From contig CAJUPB010000009.1 in assembly GCA_910588155.1 (NCBI GenBank), forward strand, positions 1 through 46,102: DNA of 46,102 bases, written 5' to 3'. The translations under genes were made by a program, and so were the position numbers. The DNA is from an uncultured Christensenellaceae bacterium. GTDB taxonomy: Bacteria > Bacillota > Clostridia > Christensenellales > Pumilibacteraceae. Shown one piece after another: positions 24,914-33,754 of the stretch. Numbering within the stretch: the first letter of the stretch is position 1; the number at the start of each line of letters is the position of its first letter. Under the pieces are notes generated by a model. That model searched no databases, was not told where the DNA came from, and saw only the letters and a list, made by a program, of their open reading frames with translations.

Positions 24914-27900
24914 ATGAACAGAACACAGACGGGACTCAAAAGATATTTTTCGGTTATCGCGGTATTCGTTATCGGTATCGCGCTTGCCGTTTCCGCATTG
25001 CGGCTGACGCCGTTTACGGCGAAAGCAGACAGCGAGGGCTTTACCGACCCCGCCGCCGTCGAGCTTTCCATATCGAACAAGCAGTTCTCCGAATCCAACG
25101 GCGCGAATCCCGGCGAACCCAATAACTGGACGGGTGCCGGCGTTGCGGGAAGCAGCTCCGAAAGAGTGGTTGCCGGCGTCGTATCCCTCGACCCCGATAA
25201 GTACAACGAAGCCACGAAAGATGACGACGTTTACAAACTCAAACGTTACGGAGAATATAAAAACTCCGTTCCGCAGACGCCTTTCGGCACAAATGAATTC
25301 GCAGGTACGAACAAAAACGTGCTTATGATTAACACCGTGGACAGCGAAACGGCGTATGGGTTTACTTCCGAATCGGTTACGTTTACCGCCGGCGGTTTTT
25401 ACCGTGTCAGCGCGTACGTCAAAACGGGTATGTTTGCCGAGAGCACGGGCGCGGCAATCAAGCTCGGCGGTCTTCCCGAAGAGGTCTGTTTCAGAAACAT
25501 AAACACCGTCAAAGATTTGGAAAAAGACGCAAACTCCAATCCCGTTCTCACGAAAGACAACCTTTACGGTTTCGAAAAATACACGTTCTACGTTGCCGCT
25601 CCGCTGATTACCGACAGCACGGTCACTTTGTCTTTGCAGGTCGGCGACGCAACGGAGGACGAGGACAACCCCTATCGGCGCCCCGCGAAAGGATATGCTT
25701 TCTTCGACAACATCGAAGCGGAACAGATTTCGGCAAATGCTTTCCGTTTGGAAACGAATGCGGCGCAGGGACGCGACAATGTCATCGTCAAGAACTTCGA
25801 CGACGGTTCGGACTATATGACGGACGGCGGCGACATCACTTATTTTTATAATGACGGCACTGCTTCCGGAAACGAAATAGGAAGTTTCAACAACGTTACC
25901 GCCAACGGTTTGCCGACGGGCTGGTCGCGTATTTCCGACGTCGAGGACACGACGGGCGGAAACGGCAGAGCATTCGTCTACGACGCGGGCAATTCCTTTG
26001 TGGAGGACAACGAGTGGAAGCTTTCTTCGCCGCCGATGTCGCCCGTGGGCAAGCAGAACGGCGATTCCAATATATTCTTCCTGCATTCCGACGAAAAAGT
26101 TTCGTTCGGATACCACACCCCGACTTACAAAGTGCTTCGCAACACTTATTACCGTTTGAGTTTCTTCGTCAAGACGGAGAACATCGACGGAGGCAGCGGC
26201 GCGACCGCCGTGCTTCGCGGCACGAGCGGCGTGGACAGCAACGACAACAAGCTTGCAGTTTCCTCCTCGATGATGACGGGAGATTCCGCGAACGTTATGC
26301 GTTACGGCTGGAAGCAGCACGCATTCTATATTAAAGGTTCGGCTCTGCGCGACTACGAGTTCCGTTTGGAGTTCTGGTTGGGACAGCCCGGCAGCGTCAG
26401 CTCCGGCACGGCTATGTTCGACGAAGTGCGTATCGAGAAGCTGACGGCTTCCGAATATTCCGCGCACAGCGCATCCGGCACGATTGCCACTTTCGACCCG
26501 ACGTTTGCCGACAGCGGTCTTCCCAACGGCAGTTTCTATGAAGTCGGCGAATATGAAGAATACAAGTATCCGCTCACTCCCGCGAGCTGGACGTTGATAA
26601 CCCCCGACAAGGCGGAGACGACCGATTTCAGCACCAATCCCGTCGAATCGGCGAAAGACGTCGTCAGCGGTATCGTATCCACGGAATCGGAACACTTCGA
26701 CGCCAACAGAGACAACTACAACAATGCGGTCAATCCCACCCCCGGCGGTGCAAACGTGCTTATGATTTCGTCGGCGGAAAACACGGCGATTGCCTATCGT
26801 TCCGCGGCGGTCACGACGGAAGCGGACAAGGTTTATGTTCTGTCCGCGGCTCTGAATACGGAGAATTTGAGCGGTTACGGCGCAAACCTCGTACTCAAAA
26901 ACGGCAATAACGTCATAGCCACCATCGAGAACATTAAGGGCGGCAGCGGTTTCAAGACCTATAATTTCTATATCGACAGCGGCAGCGCAAGTCACAGTGT
27001 GACCTTGGAAATATGGTTGGGAATGAACGACCGTATCGACAACGCGACCAAGCTGGCGAGCGGCACGATGTTCGTGAAAGACGTATCTTTCAAGGAATAC
27101 ACGCAGGAAAACTTCCCTACCGATTATGCGGCTTATACCGAACTGACCGCCAAATACGACAATCTCCGTTCGATAGGTTCGAAGAACATTAACTTTGCGA
27201 CTTATACTTTCGGCAAGTTCGATATGTCGGCATACGATTACTACACGAACGGCGTAGTCAAAGTTCCTTACAACTGGAATCTTACGCTCGGAAGCAAGGA
27301 CAACGTGGTTTACGGCATATTCGACTACACGTCGCTCCCCGCAGAGAACCGCACGGAGATTCCCGACAAGTTCGTGAACCCCGAAAGTGCAAACAACGGC
27401 GTTTTGTATCTGCGAAACAAAGCACCCGGATATTCCGCGATTTCGACGAACAACGCGATAACGCTTGCCGAGAACTCGTACTATCTCGTGCAGGTTGCCA
27501 TCAAGGTCGACATTTCCAAAGAGTCGCTCGAAAACGAGGAAATAATCGGCGCGGGCATTGCGCTTTCCAACAGTCTGGAAAAAGATTTCAGTTTCAAGAA
27601 CATCAAGAACACTTCGACGCAGAGCGACGATTCCAATCCCGACAGCACGGACTACGAAACGTTCAAGACCTATTCGTTCTATGTAAAGACGACGGAAACG
27701 GCGGACATCGGTCTGGCGATAAGTCTCGGCGACACGTTGCTGCCGAACAAGCACTGTTCCGGAAGAGTGTACGTCAACGATATTAAGATTATAAAGATTA
27801 ACAACGTGGATTACGAGACGGCTGTCGCGGACATCGACGAGGACGAGCAGTACAAGATGAACGTCGACCTGTCTACGGCAACGGAAGACCCCGACGAGGA

Positions 27901-28522
27901 GGAAAAGCCGAAGGCGGAAATTGCGTGGTGGCTCATTCCCTCCATTCTGTTCGCGGTTGCTCTGCTCATAGCGGTTATCGGTACGTTTATCAGAAAGCTG
28001 CTTGACCGCCGTGCGGAAAAGAAATCCGTACAAGTCAAGAACAGCTATGACCGCAAGACCACTCTCAACAGAATTCACAACGAAAAAGAAGGCGGCGACA
28101 GCGTGGACGCTTCCGTAGCCGATGACGATTACGACGAATTCGACGACACCCTCTCCCCTGTTCCCGCAAAGGCAAGGAGAGAACGCGCGGCAAGCCGCGT
28201 CGAGGACGCGACGGAAGAAACCGTCGAAGAGCAAGCGGACGAGTTTGACGAATTCGACGAGTTCGACGAAGATAGCGAAAAAGCAGACGCTGACGAAAAA
28301 GCGGATAACGACGAAGAACAAGCGGACGAAAACACAAGCCAAGAAGCGGCTGTTTCCGACGAGAGCCAAAGCGCGAACCAAGAACCTGCGACAGTCGTCG
28401 AGGAAGAAAAGCCCGAAAGCAAGGAAGCCCTTAAACCCGTCAAGAAGCCCGTCGAAAAGAAAGTTGCTCCCGTCCCTGCAAAGAAGAGCGGAGACGCTTA
28501 CACCGACGAATTCGAAGATTAA
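24914..28522 (+). CDS. large receptor-like surface protein, jelly-roll repeats and acidic cytoplasmic tail
   Basis: This 1202-residue protein has a signal peptide (about 1-38, ending FTAKA), four related beta-rich modules (about 134-275, 385-515, 613-735, 829-970), one membrane helix (about 1003-1025; WWLIPSILFAVALLIAVIG) and a ~177-residue cytoplasmic tail. Each module has NVLMI or a similar strand, then Y-x-LS-x-x-VKT, a K-x-Y-x-FYV strand and LxLG followed by a DxIxxE ending, resembling carbohydrate-binding jelly rolls. The tail is acidic with a repeated EFDEFDEFDED near 1112, then a Lys/Pro-rich stretch and a final DEFED. I do not recognise the family. The ATG at 24914 follows AAAGGTG by ten bases; the GTG at 24845 lies too close to the promoter. 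It is the only large plus-strand gene and is monocistronic. Confidence 0.85.
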   Translation: MNRTQTGLKRYFSVIAVFVIGIALAVSALRLTPFTAKADSEGFTDPAAVELSISNKQFSESNGANPGEPNNWTGAGVAGSSSERVVAGVVSLDPDKYNEATKDDDVYKLKRYGEYKNSVPQTPFGTNEFAGTNKNVLMINTVDSETAYGFTSESVTFTAGGFYRVSAYVKTGMFAESTGAAIKLGGLPEEVCFRNINTVKDLEKDANSNPVLTKDNLYGFEKYTFYVAAPLITDSTVTLSLQVGDATEDEDNPYRRPAKGYAFFDNIEAEQISANAFRLETNAAQGRDNVIVKNFDDGSDYMTDGGDITYFYNDGTASGNEIGSFNNVTANGLPTGWSRISDVEDTTGGNGRAFVYDAGNSFVEDNEWKLSSPPMSPVGKQNGDSNIFFLHSDEKVSFGYHTPTYKVLRNTYYRLSFFVKTENIDGGSGATAVLRGTSGVDSNDNKLAVSSSMMTGDSANVMRYGWKQHAFYIKGSALRDYEFRLEFWLGQPGSVSSGTAMFDEVRIEKLTASEYSAHSASGTIATFDPTFADSGLPNGSFYEVGEYEEYKYPLTPASWTLITPDKAETTDFSTNPVESAKDVVSGIVSTESEHFDANRDNYNNAVNPTPGGANVLMISSAENTAIAYRSAAVTTEADKVYVLSAALNTENLSGYGANLVLKNGNNVIATIENIKGGSGFKTYNFYIDSGSASHSVTLEIWLGMNDRIDNATKLASGTMFVKDVSFKEYTQENFPTDYAAYTELTAKYDNLRSIGSKNINFATYTFGKFDMSAYDYYTNGVVKVPYNWNLTLGSKDNVVYGIFDYTSLPAENRTEIPDKFVNPESANNGVLYLRNKAPGYSAISTNNAITLAENSYYLVQVAIKVDISKESLENEEIIGAGIALSNSLEKDFSFKNIKNTSTQSDDSNPDSTDYETFKTYSFYVKTTETADIGLAISLGDTLLPNKHCSGRVYVNDIKIIKINNVDYETAVADIDEDEQYKMNVDLSTATEDPDEEEKPKAEIAWWLIPSILFAVALLIAVIGTFIRKLLDRRAEKKSVQVKNSYDRKTTLNRIHNEKEGGDSVDASVADDDYDEFDDTLSPVPAKARRERAASRVEDATEETVEEQADEFDEFDEFDEDSEKADADEKADNDEEQADENTSQEAAVSDESQSANQEPATVVEEEKPESKEALKPVKKPVEKKVAPVPAKKSGDAYTDEFED

Positions 28523-28545
28523 AAGATATTGCAGTAAAAGAAAAT

Positions 28546-28573
28546 GCTGTCGCCTATGTGCGGCAGCTTTTTT
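28546..28573 (+). terminator. terminator of the surface protein gene
   Basis: GCTGTCGC (28546-28553) pairs with GCGGCAGC (28560-28567), with one wobble and a 6-base loop, followed by six T. It lies 24 bp after the stop. Confidence 0.88.
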
Positions 28574-29730
28574 ATGTTTGCAGTTTGCAAGACGGGTCGC
28601 AGTCTGCGGCATTTTGCTTTGCTTGGAAACGTTCTATGACCGTCTTAAAATACCGCCCTCTGCTGTATGCGCCGGGCGGAATTGCCTATTCAAATAGCGC
28701 AGGCAAAAACCGTCAGGCTTGATTTTGCTTTACCGCAAAGCCTTGTGTGCGTATGCATTCATACAAATAAGAGTGTACTTTATCGGGCGTATAAAAGCCG
28801 CCCCTGCCCGCAGAAACGATATGACGAGCGAATAAGTTCGAGCGCAGAAGAGGCGCGAAAGGTTTTCGTTTGGAATATATCGGCAGCAAACACGGAAGCG
28901 CAACCGAGTCCCTTTGTATGTATTGAAAGCCGACTTGCGGTTTTGTAATGCTCAAAGCTCATATAATTTTGGCTTAAAACATTATGCGGTAAACTCTCCC
29001 CTGCATTACAATGTCGGGTCATTATATGATTTGCTGCATATGTTGCGGCGGAAAGAAATAAAAAAAACACAGAGTAAAAAAAGCGCGCGGCAAAAAACGA
29101 TACACAAAACAAACTCCGACTTTTCGATTATTCAAAAGAGACGAAACAATAAAAAGAAGTTGTTCACATAACGTTTAATGCCGAACAGTCGGATTCATAC
29201 GGATACAAAGAAAACGATAGAGCCGACAAGACAGAGACAGAAAAGGCGACATTTTGGACTGCCGTACGGACTCGAGAACTGCGAGTCTTGCAAGGCGGTA
29301 AGCAGCAGTTTTTTTGCAAACGTTTTCGTGCGGTTTTCGTGTATTGTTTTGACACGTTTATTTCAAAGTCCGCTTTCGTAACGCGCCGAATTTTCCGAGA
29401 AGTCATTTCGGCAACTGTCTGAAAACAAAACATAGAATTCTATAATTATCCTGACGTGCGAATCGAAGATGCTTTCATTGCCGCAAGAAACAGAACTTTT
29501 ATCCGCATTCGCAGACACGCCGATTTCGTCACGTCCACGATGCGATTGCCTCCTCCCGTATTTTAACAAGTTATTTAGAATGCAAAAAAAGCGGTTCTGT
29601 ATAAAGCCCGACGCTGCGGAGAGATATTCGCCATATATCTGTTTTTGGACATTGTAATTGTATCGGAAAAAGGTCCTTATCATTGGAATACACCCCCAAA
29701 AGTCAACAAACTTATGGAGGTCATTTTACA

Positions 29731-29822
29731 TTCGGAGACCTTACACAGCAACTTTTTCGAGTGATTTTTTGTGTATTGTTTTGGTACGTTTATTTAAATT
29801 GCAGTTTTCGCTTTATCAACCG
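29731..29822. repeat. dispersed repeat, copy 1 of 131-bp period
   Basis: The stretch GTGATTTTTTGTGTATTG to TTATCAACCGC (29761-29823) recurs at 29892-29954 with one mismatch. The 30 bases before it, starting TTCGGAGACCTT, are diverged but alignable. A third, older copy is seen at 29330-29365 (GTATTGTTTTGACACGTTTA). Confidence 0.75.
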
Positions 29823-29844
29823 CCTAAAAACATAAATATCATCG

Positions 29845-29874
29845 AAAAAAGGTCTCTGCCGTTCGGAGACCTTT
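29845..29874 (-). terminator. strong hairpin, terminator of the tsaE-fabG operon
   Basis: AAAGGTCTC (29848-29856) pairs perfectly with GAGACCTTT (29866-29874) around a 9-base loop. On the minus strand it is followed by six T. It lies about 360 bp past the fabG-like stop, the first good terminator after that operon; it could also work in the plus direction. Confidence 0.65.
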
Positions 29875-29953
29875 TGCGGAAAACTCTTCGGGTGATTTTT
29901 TGTGTATTGTTTTGGTACGTTTATTTAAATTGCAGTTTTCGCTTTATCAGCCG
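29862..29953. repeat. dispersed repeat, copy 2 of 131-bp period
   Basis: The second, near-identical copy of the repeat at 29731-29822, at a distance of 131 bp. Its left end overlaps the hairpin at 29848-29874. Confidence 0.75.
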
Positions 29954-30060
29954 CTTACCGACACACAATAGCGTGGGCTTTAAAAGAAAGGCGTTTATGA
30001 TATGATTACTCACTATTTATGAAAGGCACGCATTATGAAAGAACTGTGAGTGCCGATATA

Positions 30061-30302
30061 GTGCGACCGCTTACTTATCCAGAAACCGCCGCCGACGTTC
30101 GGTGTTTCGCCCGTTATGAAGCAATCTTCGTCGACGAGGAGTGCGACCGCTTATATTATTACGAAACCGCCGCCGACGTTCGGCGTTTCGCCCGTTATGA
30201 AGCAAGCGTCGACCGCGAGGAGTGCGACCGCTTATATTATTACGAAACCGCCGCTGACGTTCAGTGTTTCGCCCGTTATGAAGCAATCTTCGTCGACGAG
30301 GA
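30061..30302 (-). repeat. three tandem copies of the fabG 3' end
   Basis: The units are 30222-30302 (81 bp, inside the gene), 30141-30221 (81 bp) and 30061-30140 (80 bp), all starting GTGCGACCGCTTA on the plus strand. Read on the minus strand they keep the gene's frame and each encodes a version of ALLVDEDCFITGETLNVSGG. The first two end VII-stop; the distal one runs on as GGGFWISK. Confidence 0.9.
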
Positions 30303-30960
30303 GTGCGACCGACTTTGCGACATCCGACGGCGTTCCCATTCGGCTAAGCGGCGTATTGTCCACTATTTCGGAAATCGCGGCTCGGTCTATTTCCCTGTTC
30401 ATTTCCGTATCTATAAGTCCCGGGGCGACGCAATTGACGGTTATGCCGCTTCTGCCCAGCTCTTTTGCCAGCGACTTGCTCAACCCTTCCAACGCCGCCT
30501 TGGATGCGGAATACACGCTTTCGCAAGACGAACCGACGAGAGACCACATACTCGATATGTTCACTATTCTGCCGAAGCCTTGCTGTGTCATAGACTGCGA
30601 CAAGCGTCTTATCAAGCGAAGCGGCGAATAAAAGTTCACATTCATAACGCGCCTTATTTCTTCTTCGGTAACGTCGCATATCTGACCGAAAGACGCCACG
30701 CCCGCGCAGTTTATCAGCGTGTCGACGCGCGAAAAGCCTTTCAATCCGTCCGCAAGCCTGTCCGCTCCGTCGTCTCTGCTCAAATCCGCGGACACGGCGA
30801 TACAATTCGTACCGTTCTTTTGGTATTTCGCAATCAAACTCGCTGCGGCTTGTTCGTTTTTATTGTACGCAAGCGCAAGCGAAAAGCCTTTATCCGCGAG
30901 CATATCGCAGATTGCTCCGCCTATGCCGCCGCTTGCGCCCGTTACGAGAGCGCACCGCAT
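30232..30960 (-). CDS. short-chain dehydrogenase/reductase, FabG-like
   Basis: This 242-residue Rossmann-fold enzyme has TGASGGIG (NADP binding), NCAG, the catalytic Ser in NISSMWSLVG, and Tyr and Lys in YSASK. The C-terminus TGETLNVSGGFVII is that of 3-oxoacyl-ACP reductases, so reduction of a 3-oxoacyl thioester is likely, but no other fatty acid genes are adjacent. The start overlaps the murF-like stop by one base (TGATG), so it is co-translated as the last gene of a seven-gene operon. The final 27 codons are part of an 81-bp tandem repeat that continues twice beyond the stop at 30232. Confidence 0.88.
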   Translation of the reverse strand: MRCALVTGASGGIGGAICDMLADKGFSLALAYNKNEQAAASLIAKYQKNGTNCIAVSADLSRDDGADRLADGLKGFSRVDTLINCAGVASFGQICDVTEEEIRRVMNVNFYSPLRLIRRLSQSMTQQGFGRIVNISSMWSLVGSSCESVYSASKAALEGLSKSLAKELGRSGITVNCVAPGLIDTEMNREIDRAAISEIVDNTPLSRMGTPSDVAKSVALLVDEDCFITGETLNVSGGFVII

Positions 30961-32555
30961 CAGTAGTTATCCGGCAGGTCGTTTTCGAAGAGCACCGCCG
31001 TTTTCCCCTCCAACGCTCTCAACTGTTCCACGGCTTCCGCCACAGTCTGCACGATTTTTATATTTTCCTCTTGCATACCGCCTTTCAGCGCGCCCTCTTT
31101 GAGTTGCTGCGCCCGTGCGCCGAGCAAAAACGCCACGTCGCAATATTTGCCTATTTTTTCTCCGAGGTCGATATTCGCCTGTTTTTCCTCTTTGCCGAGT
31201 TCGACGAGTCCCGGAGTGATTATAACGCGCGTCCTGTCCTCGAAGCCGGCAAGCGCAAGCAGAGCATTTTCCGCGCCCTCCACGTTTGCGTTGTACGCAT
31301 CGTCGATTATGACCATTTCGCCGCTTTTCATCAGCTCCAATCTATGCGGCACGGGTTCTATCGCCTCGCAGGTTTCGACGATGTCTTGCGGCGTCACGCC
31401 GAGTTCGAATGCCACGGCGGCGCAGACGGCAATCAGCGACGGGATATGTCTGCCGAGCAGTTTGGTGCGCACGTCGTATTCTCCGCTTTTGAACACGAGT
31501 GTGAAGCGCACTCCGTCCGTCGTCTGTTCTACGTTCTTATAGGTCACGGCGGCGTTTTGCACGTCTTCTCCGCCCGTTATCTGTTTGCTTTCTTTCGCTC
31601 TTTCGAAGAGTTCGACGTTCGGTTTGCTGTCGCCGTTGAAGAACGACATACCGCCCGTGCAGAGATTTTCGACCAGCTCGAACTTTGTGTCCATTATATT
31701 TTTCAGCGAACCGAACGTTTCGAGATGTTGGTTGCCTATTGCGGTTATGATACCGTAATTGGGTTTGACAATCTTCGTCAGCTCCTCTATATCGCCTTTG
31801 AAGCGCGCGCCCATTTCGGCGACGAACACCTGCGAGTCGTCCGGCAAATCGTTGTTTACGACCTTGCATATTCCCATAGGCGTATTATAGCTCTTTTGCG
31901 AAAAGCATACGCGGTATTTCTTTTGCAGCATTTGCGCCAGCATAACTTTCGCCGTCGTCTTTCCGTAACTGCCCGTTATTCCTATGCGTATCATTTCCGG
32001 CATACTGTCCAGCTTGGCTTTTGCCCTGACCTTATAGCTGTAATTGTTCAGCGTTTCGAACGGCAGCGCGATAAAATGCGCCGCAGTCACTATTATCGGA
32101 ACGGTTATCGGCAACAGCGTCAGCACGCTGTACGAGAGTTTGACCGAAAACAGCGACACCAAATAGTACAGTCCCGTGGCGAATCCGAGATATAACAAAA
32201 ATGCAACGATATGAAAGCGAACCATTCTCGCCGTGAATTTCAGCGGCACTTTATTCTTTTCTTTGCCCGTCAGAACTAAAAACAGCACGCACAATCCGAC
32301 AAATACGAGATAGCCCAAATATCTGACGTATAAATATTTATAGAAGCAAGCCACGTACACGAACGTGGAAATGAAGCCCAAAAATGCCAACGCGAAATAT
32401 CTGACCGCATAATCGAAGCGGGTTATTTTCAACCAATTCATAACGCCGCGGGCGCGGTACGACGACAACTGATATATCAAAAATATCCTGCGTCCGACCA
32501 GTGTCAGCAGCAGAGCGGTTACCGCAATTATGACAATACCGATTATTTTTTCCAC
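30960..32555 (-). CDS. membrane-anchored Mur ligase, MurF-like
   Basis: This 531-residue protein has about 190 N-terminal residues with five or six membrane helices, then a Mur ligase. The ligase part shows the ATP loop GITGSYGKTTAK, the FVAEMGARFKGDIEEL segment, IGNQHLETFGS, PHRLE and DDAYNAN, the order found in MurF. MurF adds D-Ala-D-Ala to the UDP-MurNAc tripeptide in the cytoplasm. A MurF tied to the membrane could work next to MraY, or this could be a paralogue acting on another cell-wall precursor. The start is GTG at 32555 with GGGAGG about 12 bases upstream. It is coupled to the fabG-like gene. Confidence 0.85.
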   Translation of the reverse strand: MEKIIGIVIIAVTALLLTLVGRRIFLIYQLSSYRARGVMNWLKITRFDYAVRYFALAFLGFISTFVYVACFYKYLYVRYLGYLVFVGLCVLFLVLTGKEKNKVPLKFTARMVRFHIVAFLLYLGFATGLYYLVSLFSVKLSYSVLTLLPITVPIIVTAAHFIALPFETLNNYSYKVRAKAKLDSMPEMIRIGITGSYGKTTAKVMLAQMLQKKYRVCFSQKSYNTPMGICKVVNNDLPDDSQVFVAEMGARFKGDIEELTKIVKPNYGIITAIGNQHLETFGSLKNIMDTKFELVENLCTGGMSFFNGDSKPNVELFERAKESKQITGGEDVQNAAVTYKNVEQTTDGVRFTLVFKSGEYDVRTKLLGRHIPSLIAVCAAVAFELGVTPQDIVETCEAIEPVPHRLELMKSGEMVIIDDAYNANVEGAENALLALAGFEDRTRVIITPGLVELGKEEKQANIDLGEKIGKYCDVAFLLGARAQQLKEGALKGGMQEENIKIVQTVAEAVEQLRALEGKTAVLFENDLPDNY

Positions 32556-32606
32556 TTTAAGGCAATGCCTCCCGTAAACATTTTTATCCCTGCCCGCAAA
32601 TCCTTA

Positions 32607-33323
32607 TCAGCCGTTCAGAAACGCCCGCAGCATTGCGTTGAATCTTTCGTTCTGATACGCATAAGCGAAGTGTCCGCCGCGCAGCGTCACGAGCGCGCTG
32701 TCCTTTATTCCGCGGTTCAGACGCTTTGCCATATACATCGGGGTTTCCCTGTCGGACTTGCCCCAGACAAGCAGCGTCGGACGATGCACGTCTTTCAAAA
32801 CGCCGTCGAGGTGGGTGTTCACCACACGCACGAAGATTCTGCGCGTCGAAGCGTCCAACGCCTTGAAGTCCGCCGAGCCGCCTTTCGGATTTGCGATTCC
32901 GAGGCGTTTTTTGAATTTATACCACCGAATCTTCAACCACCTAATCAGATTGAAGCGCGGTTTCATTCCCGCGCAGCCCGTCAGCGCGAGTTTTGTGACA
33001 TACTCTCTCGACGAGAGTATCAGCGCCACTCTGCCGCCGAAGCTGTGCGCCACTATGGCTACTTTTTTGAGTCCGAGCGACGCAATCAGTTCGTCCACGC
33101 ACAGCGCGAAATCGTATACACCCCAATCGCAGGGGGCTTTCGCCGACTGTCCGAAGCAGGGGAAGTCGAGCGACAGCACGCTTTTACCCTCCCTTTGCAA
33201 CGAGCGCTGCGTTCCGGCAAACGCGGTATGGTCGGTTCCCCAACCGTGCAACAACAGCACCGTTTCTTCTCCGAAACCGCTGTACTCGTAGTAAACTTTT
33301 ACGCCTTTACAGACCTTGAACAT
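32607..33323 (-). CDS. alpha/beta hydrolase
   Basis: This 238-residue cytoplasmic protein has the oxyanion motif LLHGWGTD, the nucleophile elbow AHSFGGR (Ser), an Asp in VWGKSDRETP and the catalytic His in LRGGHFAY. It is an esterase or lyase of the BioH/MhpC-like group; the substrate is unknown. I start it at ATG 33323, which has GAGG five bases upstream; a TTG four codons earlier is less likely. It overlaps the rimI stop by 25 bp. Its place between rimI and murF-like genes gives no firm hint of function. Confidence 0.85.
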   Translation of the reverse strand: MFKVCKGVKVYYEYSGFGEETVLLLHGWGTDHTAFAGTQRSLQREGKSVLSLDFPCFGQSAKAPCDWGVYDFALCVDELIASLGLKKVAIVAHSFGGRVALILSSREYVTKLALTGCAGMKPRFNLIRWLKIRWYKFKKRLGIANPKGGSADFKALDASTRRIFVRVVNTHLDGVLKDVHRPTLLVWGKSDRETPMYMAKRLNRGIKDSALVTLRGGHFAYAYQNERFNAMLRAFLNG

Positions 33324-33754
33324 AGCACCTCGCAAGACATTACCGCAGCGTCGCCGTCTTTATAATAGTTCTTTCTTGCGTATGCCTTTTCGAATCCGTG
33401 CTTTTCGTACAGCTTTATCGCAGCCGAATTGTTCACGAACACTTCGAGATATATTCTCCGTGCGCCTTTGTCCACGCAATGGGACTTTATTGCTTCCACG
33501 ATTGCCGAGCCGACTCCCTGCCGTCTCGCGTCCTCGTCTACCGCCACATTTGTTATATTGCCCTCGTCCGCAATCGTCTGCACACCGCCGTAACCCACGG
33601 TTTTGCCGTCTTTCACCGCCTTGAACAGGGCGTACCCGTCATTGCCGCTCAAAGCGGCTTTCAGGTCGGTATCGCTCCACGGCGCGCTCAAATACTTGTG
33701 TTCCAACAGCGCCACGTCGTCGAAGTCCGACAAACTGCACCTTACTATTTCCAC
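33299..33754 (-). CDS. rimI: ribosomal protein S18-alanine N-acetyltransferase
   Basis: This 151-residue GNAT acetyltransferase has the acetyl-CoA loop DARRQGVGSAIVEA and the typical ending LEVFVNNSAAIKLYEKHGFEK. RimI acetylates the N-terminal Ala of ribosomal protein S18 and is commonly encoded next to tsaB, as here. The frame is open to 33973, but the N-terminal 73 residues there are the shadow of tsaB. I start at GTG 33754 (VEIVRCSLSDF), which follows AAAGGA by seven bases and overlaps tsaB by 10 bp. Confidence 0.88.
   Translation of the reverse strand: MEIVRCSLSDFDDVALLEHKYLSAPWSDTDLKAALSGNDGYALFKAVKDGKTVGYGGVQTIADEGNITNVAVDEDARRQGVGSAIVEAIKSHCVDKGARRIYLEVFVNNSAAIKLYEKHGFEKAYARKNYYKDGDAAVMSCEVLCSRSVKA

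Larger units (their letters stand above)
28574..30060. other. 1.5-kb region without recognisable gene
   Basis: Short open frames exist on both strands, but none has a ribosome site, a family pattern or a length that convinces. The region is richer in A and T than its surroundings and holds homopolymer runs near 29050-29170. From about 29290 it contains three diverged copies of a ~90-bp repeat (29731-29822, 29862-29953 and a remnant at 29330-29365). I see no tRNA, rRNA or known small RNA. Confidence 0.6.

Noticed and set aside
24836..28612. Open frame of 1258 codons antisense to the large surface protein
   Set aside because: It is a codon-bias shadow: the plus frame has signal peptide, repeats and a membrane helix plus promoter and terminator, while the antisense product has no ribosome site, no family pattern and an unlikely Arg/Val/Phe composition.
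28780..29112. 110-codon minus frame in the gene-free region
   Set aside because: It has no Shine-Dalgarno site, no recognisable domain, and mixed composition; other frames of equal length overlap it.
30061..30302. CRISPR-like array
   Set aside because: The units are contiguous 80-81 bp copies without spacers and are explained by the fabG 3' end; no cas genes are present.
30019..30966. 315-codon plus-strand frame over the fabG repeats
   Set aside because: The 81-bp unit keeps this frame open too, but the repeated peptide is only the complement of the SDR C-terminus.
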